Source: JBBRMU01 sp038230655 (lineage in GTDB: Bacteria > Patescibacteriota > Microgenomatia > UBA1406 > GWC2-37-13). From it: 15,281 nucleotides of DNA. Both the position numbers and the translations under genes were made by a program. Where the stretch lies: positions 1 to 15,281 of the forward strand of contig JBBRMU010000024.1 in assembly GCA_038230655.1 (NCBI GenBank), given 5' to 3'. Below, piece by piece: positions 6,778 to 12,782 of the stretch. The notes beneath the pieces were generated by a model. It worked only from the letters and a program-made list of their open reading frames with translations, was not told where the DNA came from and did no database searches. Position 1 is the first letter of the stretch, and every line of letters starts with the position of its first letter.

Positions 6778-8559
6778 CTACTTCTGCATTTTAAATAGTT
6801 CTTCGAGCTCATGAAGACTTGTACTGTCCTCCGGTTTCTTATCCCGGAACTTCTCCAGTCTAGGAAACCTGAGAGCGTATCCAGGTATCTCAACATCGAA
6901 AGCTGAGCCGGACTTTGAAGGTTTCAGGACTCTGCCTGCAGTATGAACAGTTGATCTAGTGATAATATCAGCTCTAATCTCTACAATAATCTCGGGCTTT
7001 ACCCAAATATCAACTGACATCATTTTATCAACGTCGTAAAGTGCTGGCTTACTATCAATTTTAAATTTTTGACACCGTTCCTGTAGATCCCTCCACTCCT
7101 GATCGCTTAAACCTGTCCCAATTTTTGCAACTGTAGCAAACATATCCTTTTTTTGGTCGTAAACACCAACCAGAAATGCCCCTATTCCAAAGTCCGCACG
7201 TTTACCTTTACCAAAGTCATATCCCATGACGAGGCAGTCGATGGTGTCATTAATCTGGGATGAATAGCTCTTCTTAAACTTTATCCAGTTGAAACCTCTG
7301 GCTCCTGGTTGATAAATACCATCAATTTTTTTGACAATCATACCTTCTAAACCTTCTGTGAGGGCATCTTCAAAGAGCAACTCAAGTTCTTTTGGATCCT
7401 CGGTAGTTGTATCTGGTGCCAGAAGAATAGTATCTTTGGTGACATCAGCTCTGGGCTTCACTGCTTTCTCTAATTTTTTTCTCCGCTCTGAAAACGGGAC
7501 TTGTAACAAATTTTCGCCATTCAAATAAAGTAGTTCAAAGGTGAATAGTTTTAGGGGAATTTCTTTTACTTTTTCGGCGATATCATATTTCCGTTTCCGC
7601 TGTACTGTCTGCTGAAAAGGAAGAAAATTACCTGTGTTGACATCATAACCGATAGCCTCACCTTCAATTATTAACTCTTCTGCTTTAATCTCTTTTTTTA
7701 TCCCTTCAATTACATCTGGATACATTTCTGAGACTTCTTCCAGGCTACGGGAGTACAAACGGACCTCATTTTTTTTCTTAGAGTAATGAGCTTGTAGCCT
7801 AAACCCATCATATTTAGGCTCCATAATGCATTTTCCTAACTTTTCAATGATGGCTTGGGATGAGGAAAGCCGTTCTGCACGCATCATAATTATTGGAGTA
7901 AAAATAGCTGGTTTTACTTTATGAATTGCTTCTATGCCTTCGCTTTTAATAAGTTTTCCAATGAATCCCAGATCTGGGCGGACATGATATGCATTTTCAA
8001 TTGCAGACCTTAAAGATTTATCGCCTGTATGCATCCAGGACAGGGCATCGAGGACGGTCATATCGGAAAAGCCGAGACGCATGGAACCAGTTGGAATTCT
8101 TGCTAAATATCTGGAAGCTAAAGGATCTGCCTGCCTAAAAAGATATGATAAAGTATTAATTTTTACATCTTGAGAACCAGCTCCGCCGGCACTTGCTATA
8201 TTGCATAACTTTTCATAAACCTCAATAATAGAAAGCTGTTTTTCCTCAAGCGAAATAAACTCTTTTTTAAACTCTTCGATTGTTTTCCCTACATCTCCAA
8301 TTTCTCTATTCTTCTTATTAAAATGATCTTTATCCATATTAAGAGATAGCAGTGCACTCCGAACAACCATCTTTTCTGCCATACCCATCTCAATCTTTTC
8401 AAACTGAGGTGATACTCTTCCTTGAAGTAGATACATTGTTTTATCCATTTCTTCAGGTGAAAGTTTTTTAAATAAATCTGAAAGGAGCTCGGTGATTGTT
8501 AACCGTGAGGATGTTGACTCAATTTGTTCAAAAAAAATAGCAAGTTGAGAGAATTTCAT
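6778..8559 (-). CDS. ATP-dependent DNA ligase, archaeal/eukaryotic type
   Basis: A 593-residue DNA ligase that seals nicks through an enzyme-AMP intermediate. Residues 1-215 form the all-helical DNA-binding domain. The nucleotidyltransferase domain (about 220-430) has motif I EPKYDGFR with K249 as the lysine that takes AMP, the LIIEGEA motif near 297, FELLYLNG near 341 (motif IIIa), EGLEGMIVKK near 402 (motif IV) and WIKFKK near 425 (motif V). The OB domain ends with motif VI, RFPRLEKFRDKKPED, near 564. All motifs look intact and the length is typical of archaeal ligases, so it should be active. Bacteria normally replicate with an NAD-dependent ligase; an ATP type such as this suggests an accessory repair enzyme or ancient transfer. 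No Ku or repair partner is adjacent. The ATG is fixed by a TATAAT six bases upstream. Confidence 0.95.
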   Translation of the reverse strand: MKFSQLAIFFEQIESTSSRLTITELLSDLFKKLSPEEMDKTMYLLQGRVSPQFEKIEMGMAEKMVVRSALLSLNMDKDHFNKKNREIGDVGKTIEEFKKEFISLEEKQLSIIEVYEKLCNIASAGGAGSQDVKINTLSYLFRQADPLASRYLARIPTGSMRLGFSDMTVLDALSWMHTGDKSLRSAIENAYHVRPDLGFIGKLIKSEGIEAIHKVKPAIFTPIIMMRAERLSSSQAIIEKLGKCIMEPKYDGFRLQAHYSKKKNEVRLYSRSLEEVSEMYPDVIEGIKKEIKAEELIIEGEAIGYDVNTGNFLPFQQTVQRKRKYDIAEKVKEIPLKLFTFELLYLNGENLLQVPFSERRKKLEKAVKPRADVTKDTILLAPDTTTEDPKELELLFEDALTEGLEGMIVKKIDGIYQPGARGFNWIKFKKSYSSQINDTIDCLVMGYDFGKGKRADFGIGAFLVGVYDQKKDMFATVAKIGTGLSDQEWRDLQERCQKFKIDSKPALYDVDKMMSVDIWVKPEIIVEIRADIITRSTVHTAGRVLKPSKSGSAFDVEIPGYALRFPRLEKFRDKKPEDSTSLHELEELFKMQK

Positions 8560-8565
8560 GTCTAT

Positions 8566-8571
8566 ATTATA
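8566..8571 (-). promoter_or_regulatory. -10 box of the DNA ligase gene, leaderless spacing
   Basis: A perfect TATAAT on the minus strand is followed by exactly six bases and then the ligase ATG. A weak CTGATT lies at the -35 position (8589-8594) with 17-base spacing. The predicted transcript begins at the start codon, so the ligase is likely transcribed by itself, not with the Fic gene upstream. Confidence 0.6.
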
Positions 8572-8611
8572 AGGTATAAAGACGCTTTAATCAGCTGAAA
8601 CTAACTAATTC

Positions 8612-8890
8612 TTATCGAGAATTATCAGAAAATTTATCTAATAACAGAACAATTAAGACTGACATAATATACCAAAAAATGATATTTAGTAATAAGTAAT
8701 AAAAATTAAGGTTAGGTATATCAAGAAATCTACTAGGACCGCAGTGATCACACATAGTATATTGATGTACTTAAAAAGGTAGTGGATAACCAAATGTCGT
8801 GAAATGTGGATATTGAGTAGATCTTCCTATGCACGATACCCCTAATAAAATTGCCGTTACAACAAAATTTTTGAGTTTAAAAATAAACAT
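8612..8890 (-). pseudogene. Small two-helix membrane protein interrupted by an in-frame TAA
   Basis: The frame from the ATG at 8890 encodes 39 residues (a hydrophobic helix, then a segment ending TTFGYPLPF) and stops at a TAA at 8771-8773. In the same frame the coding continues at once for 52 codons to a TAA at 8612. That part has a CDHCGPSRF loop and a strongly hydrophobic second helix (YLLLNIIFWYIMSVLIVLLL). The two halves together resemble the small two-helix proteins with a Cys-containing loop that are common in these genomes; this resemblance is from memory. One substitution (TAT or TAC to TAA) would explain the break. The second half could also start on its own at the ATG at 8755 (47 residues). 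The gene begins 25 bases after the Fic stop and was probably cotranscribed with it. The rest of 8560-8915 holds the ligase promoter and a hairpin at 8900-8916. Confidence 0.5.
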
Positions 8891-8899
8891 ATATTTAAT

Positions 8900-8916
8900 G
8901 TCAACCCTCGGTTGAC
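8900..8916. repeat. Perfect 7-bp inverted repeat just after the Fic stop codon
   Basis: GTCAACC-CTC-GGTTGAC is a perfect palindrome with a three-base spacer. It overlaps the first base of the Fic stop codon and lies ten bases before the ATG of the broken small gene. No T-run follows on either strand, so a terminator is unlikely. It could be a translation-modulating hairpin, an mRNA end stabiliser, or a protein-binding operator. Confidence 0.5.
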
Positions 8917-9962
8917 TAACCGACCAATACATATCTTGCGCTTTTAGTGCTGCCAATCTTCTTCATTAGGCTTTTCTTAATTAAGTCCTGAATATCTCTT
9001 AAAACTGTATCCTCTGAGACGTCTGGGAAGACAGACGAAAAAGCCTGATTTTGAATATATCCAATTTCTTGTAAATACTCCATAATTTTGATCTGTCTAT
9101 CAGTAAGAAAAATCTGACGTCCACCAATACGTTCTTTCATTTTGGCATCTTTTGAAAGTTTAAGCACTTTCTCCTTAATTTTTTCAAACTCAATCGAAGC
9201 CCCATAGGTGAAGTACTCGAGCCAGGAAGTCATATCGCCCGCAGTAGCTTTTTGGAGATTTTCGTAATAAGAGACAGCATCTCTGTCATAGTACTCTTCA
9301 AGCGAAAAAAAACGACGAATATCATAACCTCCTAAGAATAAAATCAATGTTGCAATTGATCTGGCAACTCGGCCATTTCCATCAATAAAAGGATGAATTC
9401 TGACCATCTCATGATGAGCAATCGCTGCTTTAAGTACAGGATGCATCTCATCTTTATCATCCTTATTCACCCAGTATAAAAACTCTCTCATGAGAAAAGG
9501 TACTTCGATTGAAGGAGGCGGACGAAATGTAATCTCACCTGTAAGTGAATTTCGGATTATAACTTGTTTCAAACGGTATTCTCCACACTGGTCTTCAGGA
9601 AGTATTTTATCTGTCACTAATCGGTGAATTTTTTTGACGACTAACTCGGTAATTTTATCAATTTTTTTATTAGCTTCTTCTTCAATAAAGTCCATCACTT
9701 TTCTGTAGTTGATAACCTCCTGAATATCTCTGGGGCGCGCAAGAACATCTTTCCCCATTAAAACATCTTTTGCCTCGTCTTTCTGGAGTAGGTTTCCCTC
9801 GATATGAGTACCATGATAAATTGATCTTACCACTGCATCTTCACGAAACTGTTTTTCCCATAATGGCAGAATAGGTGCATTCTTGATTACTTCTTCTGCA
9901 GCCTCAATTTTAGCAATGAACATCAAAGTTCTATTAGTTATAGTATAGGTGGGACTGAACAT
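8916..9962 (-). CDS. Fic family protein with C-terminal winged helix
   Basis: A 348-residue Fic-domain protein, probably an AMP-transferase or related enzyme modifying a target hydroxyl. The active-site loop is complete: HPFIDGNGRVAR at residues 190-201, with catalytic H190, metal-binding D194, phosphate-binding N196 and R198, and R201. Upstream, HGTHIEGN at 50-57 matches the N-terminal inhibitory helix of class II Fic proteins (E55). However, the position four before the Glu, usually Ser/Thr, is Gly here. Residues 285-347 form a winged helix (LTDRQIKIMEYL, then DTVLRDIQDLIKK), a common Fic partner domain suggesting DNA binding or dimerisation. No antitoxin-like gene is adjacent, so regulation is likely internal. 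The start is set by a TATAAT six bases before the ATG. Confidence 0.93.
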   Translation of the reverse strand: MFSPTYTITNRTLMFIAKIEAAEEVIKNAPILPLWEKQFREDAVVRSIYHGTHIEGNLLQKDEAKDVLMGKDVLARPRDIQEVINYRKVMDFIEEEANKKIDKITELVVKKIHRLVTDKILPEDQCGEYRLKQVIIRNSLTGEITFRPPPSIEVPFLMREFLYWVNKDDKDEMHPVLKAAIAHHEMVRIHPFIDGNGRVARSIATLILFLGGYDIRRFFSLEEYYDRDAVSYYENLQKATAGDMTSWLEYFTYGASIEFEKIKEKVLKLSKDAKMKERIGGRQIFLTDRQIKIMEYLQEIGYIQNQAFSSVFPDVSEDTVLRDIQDLIKKSLMKKIGSTKSARYVLVG

Positions 9963-9968
9963 GATAAT

Positions 9969-9997
9969 ATTATAATGGTATCTAACCTTAGTTGCAA
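9969..9997 (-). promoter_or_regulatory. Promoter of the fic gene, leaderless spacing
   Basis: On the minus strand TTGCAA (9992-9997, four of six -35 consensus positions) is separated by 17 bases from a perfect TATAAT (9969-9974). The ATG follows after exactly six bases. This is among the best-formed promoters in the window. Confidence 0.65.
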
Positions 9998-10032
9998 TAA
10001 TTCCCGCAATTTAACGCAACAAATCTGGCATC

Positions 10033-10056
10033 TTGACTTCAATCTTATTTTATACT
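10033..10056 (+). promoter_or_regulatory. Possible promoter of the pilin-like gene pair
   Basis: TATACT at 10051-10056 is the best -10 candidate. The nearby TTGACT at 10033-10038 is too close to it (12 bases), but is 17 bases from a weaker TAGACT at 10056-10061. Either choice gives a leader of about 20-25 bases with no clear Shine-Dalgarno sequence. The fic promoter faces the other way about 50 bases upstream. Confidence 0.35.
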
Positions 10057-10086
10057 AGACTGAAGTTCATAAGTTAATCAGAGTAT

Positions 10087-10386
10087 ATGGCCCAACCTTT
10101 TGAAATTAATTGTGAAACCTTTCCTCCTGCTTGTACCGGTAATATTTCTACAATTGTCACTTTTGTGATCCCTTTCATTACCCTGGCAGCAGCGGTAGGA
10201 TTTCTCATAATGTTGTTATACGCAGCTTTCACATGGTTAACCGCAGGAGGAAACCCAGAAAATGTTGCGAAAGCCTGGAAAATCATGACATTTGCTGTTC
10301 TCGGTCTGTTGATGGTAATTTTGAGTTTTATAGCAATAAAAATTATTGGCGTAATTACTGGTACTAGTGGTATTTTGCCATTTTGA
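10087..10386 (+). CDS. TrbC/VirB2-like pilin, first of a pair
   Basis: A 99-residue protein with an N-terminal extracytoplasmic-type stretch bearing two cysteines (C9 and C16). Two long hydrophobic helices (about 24-52 and 65-93) are joined by a short loop, WLTAGGNPENVAKAW. This two-helix plan with a GG-N/D-x-E-x-VAKA loop is typical of VirB2/TrbC-type pilin subunits of type IV secretion-like systems and is frequent in Candidate Phyla genomes. No other secretion gene is in the window, so assembly machinery must lie elsewhere or the protein is a stand-alone membrane subunit. No classic cleavable signal peptide is visible. Its stop overlaps or nearly meets the next gene. The two cysteines could form a disulphide. 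Confidence 0.65.
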   Translation: MAQPFEINCETFPPACTGNISTIVTFVIPFITLAAAVGFLIMLLYAAFTWLTAGGNPENVAKAWKIMTFAVLGLLMVILSFIAIKIIGVITGTSGILPF

Positions 10387-10391
10387 ATCAT

Positions 10392-10784
10392 ATGAATAAA
10401 TTTATACTTCTTACTGACTCTGTTAATGATGTTTTTGGAAACAAAATCACTCCACCGACAGGCATTCCCAATGGAGGGACAAATCCACTCCAAGCTATAG
10501 GAGACATCTTTTCAACAGGTATAAAACTCTTTATTTTTGTAGCATCAATGGTCTTGCTTGCCTTTCTTTTATGGGGAGCACTTGATTGGATTATGTCTGG
10601 GGGAGATAAAGAAAAAGTCGCAAAGGCCCAGCAAAAAATTACAAATGCGCTTATAGGATTTATCGCAATATTTGTGATATTTACTCTTTTTGGAGTGATA
10701 ACCGGAGATATCTTAGGAATTGTCCAAAGATCAGAGAATGGAGGATGGATTTTTAATCTTCCGAGATTAAACGGTAATAATTAA
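10392..10784 (+). CDS. TrbC/VirB2-like pilin, second of a pair
   Basis: A 130-residue paralogue of the preceding gene. It has a longer Gly/Pro/Asn-rich N-terminal region (about residues 15-35) and two helices near 40-62 and 80-103. They are joined by WIMSGGDKEKVAKAQQK, closely matching the loop of its neighbour, and both second helices end in GVITG. A polar tail ends in NGNN. I chose the ATG at 10392. A TTG at 10383 would add three residues and overlap the first gene's stop, so coupled translation is likely either way. The pair probably arose by duplication and the proteins may form a heteropolymer. Its stop is one base from the stop of the converging GHMP-like gene. Confidence 0.65.
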   Translation: MNKFILLTDSVNDVFGNKITPPTGIPNGGTNPLQAIGDIFSTGIKLFIFVASMVLLAFLLWGALDWIMSGGDKEKVAKAQQKITNALIGFIAIFVIFTLFGVITGDILGIVQRSENGGWIFNLPRLNGNN

Positions 10785-10785
10785 T

Positions 10786-11637
10786 TTAGATCCTCAGTAG
10801 TCCCTCTTCCGAAATTTTAAACTCGTAATGCTCTTTTTCAGAAAAGTTTACATCTTTATTCTCTTTGGGAAAAAGCTCAAATCTTTCAGTATATTGTTTA
10901 TTTAGATTTTTATTAACAAGAGAGTATAATAATGCCTCAGTTCCTTTAGTTGCCTTGAGACTGTCTAAGAACATATCTTTATCCTCTTTAGCTATTGCTA
11001 CCACTAAACGCTTTGTTAATCTTTCCTGCTTATTGAAAAGCTCTTCAACTCTCTTGGCTTCTAGATTATAAATTTTACTTAGTTCAGAAGATCTTAGTTT
11101 AGTAGATTGTCGGTTACGTATGAGTAATAGAGAATCAATGATATCTTTAGGTATTTTAAAGTTCAACCTCGAGATGCTCTTTAAAAACTCAAACTCTCTT
11201 CTGAAAAAAATCAAGCCTCCAAATGTAGATGCGCTTGTATAGTAGCCGTTCGATTGATGAAAGTACTCTTTTTCTATCTGGTATGCCAGCATATTTACTA
11301 AATTCATATCAGATTCTTTTCCCGTATGAAACTCTAGGTAGGCAGCAACTCCAGATACAATTACTGCTGCTTGATAGCCTTGATCTGAGGACTCATTGAT
11401 ATCAGATGAAATTTTATGACTCTGTGGTTTTCCATTTAAGCTTACTGCTCTAATTTTAAGATAACCATATACTTTTTTCTTCACAAACTCTATTAAAAGA
11501 TTATTAGTGCTTTTTTCCTCTGAAAGCTCAATCCTAACTCTTAGTTTTGATGCCGCTATGAGCACAGGTTTTCCATATAAAGCAGAATCTTTTCCAGAGA
11601 TAAGAATCCCAATTGGAGCTGTGTATACGATAGACAT
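10786..11637 (-). CDS. Degenerate GHMP-family protein, mevalonate-kinase-like
   Basis: A 283-residue protein whose landmarks follow mevalonate kinase, but the functional motifs are eroded. The start APIGILISGKDSALYGKPVL matches the family's N-terminal motif, with the usual Lys replaced. Where a glycine/serine-rich ATP loop (GLGSSAA) is expected, residues 84-91 read SDQGYQAA. In the strand usually written SGxDxxxSTYGG, residues 130-141 read NGYYTSASTFGG, putting Tyr133 at the catalytic Asp position. The third motif, normally TGAGGGG, appears as TKGTEALL near 230. The fold seems kept while ATP and catalytic residues are lost, so this is probably a non-catalytic paralogue or one with changed chemistry. 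The frame is intact and has its own promoter, so it is not an obvious pseudogene. An in-frame TAA just upstream fixes the start. Confidence 0.6.
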   Translation of the reverse strand: MSIVYTAPIGILISGKDSALYGKPVLIAASKLRVRIELSEEKSTNNLLIEFVKKKVYGYLKIRAVSLNGKPQSHKISSDINESSDQGYQAAVIVSGVAAYLEFHTGKESDMNLVNMLAYQIEKEYFHQSNGYYTSASTFGGLIFFRREFEFLKSISRLNFKIPKDIIDSLLLIRNRQSTKLRSSELSKIYNLEAKRVEELFNKQERLTKRLVVAIAKEDKDMFLDSLKATKGTEALLYSLVNKNLNKQYTERFELFPKENKDVNFSEKEHYEFKISEEGLLRI

Positions 11638-11653
11638 AAAACTTTATCTAATT

Positions 11654-11662
11654 TGATATTAT
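11654..11662 (+). promoter_or_regulatory. Candidate extended -10 for the structured RNA
   Basis: TGATATTAT fits TGn plus a five-of-six -10 hexamer (TATTAT). Transcription would start near 11669, ten bases before the outer stem of the structured RNA. There is no -35 support, so it is a weak call on its own. Confidence 0.3.
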
Positions 11663-11663
11663 A
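11658..11663 (-). promoter_or_regulatory. -10 box of the GHMP-like gene
   Basis: TATAAT on the minus strand lies 20 bases before the ATG at 11637, predicting a leader of about 13 bases without a Shine-Dalgarno sequence. It physically overlaps a plus-strand extended -10 candidate (11654-11662), so the two may compete. Confidence 0.5.
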
Positions 11664-11678
11664 TAACCTTTTCAAGCT

Positions 11679-11772
11679 AAAGTACGACGGGTATGACTCC
11701 CTCTCGAATTACATGCCTCTTGTAATCCGATTTTGAATGAGGGGAGTTTACGAAGTCAGTTGTACTTTTTTT
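11679..11772 (+). ncRNA. Candidate small structured RNA ending in a T-run
   Basis: Three nested helices fill this gap between divergent genes. The outer stem pairs 11679-11688 with 11759-11768, ten pairs including one G.T. The middle stem pairs 11696-11703 with 11739-11747, eight pairs with a bulged G. The inner stem pairs 11704-11713 with 11721-11730, nine pairs and one A/C mismatch, around a seven-base loop (TGCCTCT). Seven Ts (11766-11772) close the outer stem, so transcription from the left would probably end there. The T-run and the outer G.T pair favour the plus strand, but the inner mismatch would be a T.G pair on the minus strand, so strand is not certain. I do not recognise a known class. 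It may instead be only an elaborate terminator or a DNA palindrome. Confidence 0.45.
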
Positions 11773-11822
11773 AGTAATCATAAAACGATTCGTACTGTAT
11801 ACTGCCTTGACAGCCCATTTAA

Positions 11823-11851
11823 TTGAAACCCGCGCAATAGGGGTATATAAT
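11823..11851 (+). promoter_or_regulatory. Strong sigma70 promoter of the DUF4340 gene, leaderless
   Basis: TTGAAA (11823-11828), a 17-base spacer and a perfect TATAAT (11846-11851) are followed by seven bases and the ATG at 11859. This is the best-formed promoter in the window, and it puts the transcription start at the start codon. Confidence 0.75.
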
Positions 11852-11858
11852 ACTAGCT

Positions 11859-12782
11859 ATGAGTGACCGAACGAAGAAAAGGCTAGACTTCTTACTTGGA
11901 GTTATGGTAGTTGTAGCTATCTTACTTATCTGCAAAACTCAGTTTTCAGCATTTCTTTCCTCTAAAACCGTTCTGGCATTTCCTGATTTAAAAAAAAACA
12001 ACATTACTTCACTAGATTTGATTTCTGATAAACAAACAACTCATCTCTATAAAAAGAATAGTCATTGGTTCGCTAAGGAAAAAGATATTGAAATGAAAGC
12101 CGATACTGCTAAAGTTAGCACGGTGATTAATGCCATTTCCCAGCTCAAAAAGACAGAGGCAATTTCGAACAACAAAAAAAATCATATTAAATTCGGTATT
12201 AATAAAAAAAGGCTTGAGTTTAAGGATAAATCGACAAAAAAAGTTATATTTATTGGTGACCCCGTCAACCTGGGGCAAAACTATATCCGGATTGATAACG
12301 AAAATGAGGTATTTGCTACAGGAGGATTTAGTACTGTTTTTAATATAGATGAGTTTAGAGATCTTTCAGTTAACTTTATATTGAATGAAGACGAAGTATC
12401 TCAGATTAAACTGCAGTCTTTAACTGATGAGTTTACCGTTATGGAAAAAACAAATGATTGGTATATCAATGACCAAAAGGTTGAGAGAGAAAAAGTAACT
12501 TTCTTTATAAATGATCTAAAAACTGTTAAAGCCAACGACATTTTGACTGCAGATAAAATTGACCTTAAGAGTTTTACAAAAATCGAGGATATAACAATTG
12601 AAGAGAATGATAGTGCTAAAGCAGTACATATTTATAAAGAAGACGAGAATAACTTCGACTTAAGTATTGATAACAGCCTAGAAATTTATAGACTGAATGC
12701 CAATACGGTAGCGTCACTAATAAAAACGAGAGACGACTTCCTTCAACCACTTCAAACAAGCCCTACTACTTTTACTCAGTAA
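11859..12782 (+). CDS. DUF4340 domain membrane-anchored protein
   Basis: A 307-residue protein anchored by one N-terminal helix (about residues 10-28), with the rest probably outside the membrane. Residues about 48-175 match DUF4340: repeated short strands, HWFAKEKDIEMKAD around W70, a helix with VINAISQLKK, FIGDPVNLGQNYIRI and a FRDLSVN end. A second, shorter copy follows (about 180-300), with W201 and the helix TFFINDLKTVKAND in the same places, so the domain is duplicated. The family's function is not established; in other bacteria it is often encoded beside gliding/ABC-2-type membrane genes, but none is adjacent here. It converges on the minus-strand membrane operon, the two stop codons directly abutting. 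Confidence 0.75.
   Translation: MSDRTKKRLDFLLGVMVVVAILLICKTQFSAFLSSKTVLAFPDLKKNNITSLDLISDKQTTHLYKKNSHWFAKEKDIEMKADTAKVSTVINAISQLKKTEAISNNKKNHIKFGINKKRLEFKDKSTKKVIFIGDPVNLGQNYIRIDNENEVFATGGFSTVFNIDEFRDLSVNFILNEDEVSQIKLQSLTDEFTVMEKTNDWYINDQKVEREKVTFFINDLKTVKANDILTADKIDLKSFTKIEDITIEENDSAKAVHIYKEDENNFDLSIDNSLEIYRLNANTVASLIKTRDDFLQPLQTSPTTFTQ

Noticed and set aside
8771..8956. 61-codon ORF starting inside the Fic gene
   Set aside because: The first 22 codons overlap Fic coding sequence in another frame; the ATG at 8890 just after the Fic stop gives the sensible membrane-protein N-terminus.
10074..10493. 139-codon minus-strand ORF opposite the pilin genes
   Set aside because: It mirrors the pilin coding frames, spans two genes and has no family features; the plus-strand pilins have clear paralogy.
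11704..11730. Hairpin with seven-base loop resembling a tRNA anticodon arm
   Set aside because: The stem is too long, the base expected to be U33 is G, and no D-arm, T-arm or acceptor stem of tRNA type can be drawn around it.
11807..11812. Consensus TTGACA upstream of the DUF4340 gene
   Set aside because: It is 33 bases from the TATAAT; TTGAAA at 11823-11828 has the correct 17-base spacing.
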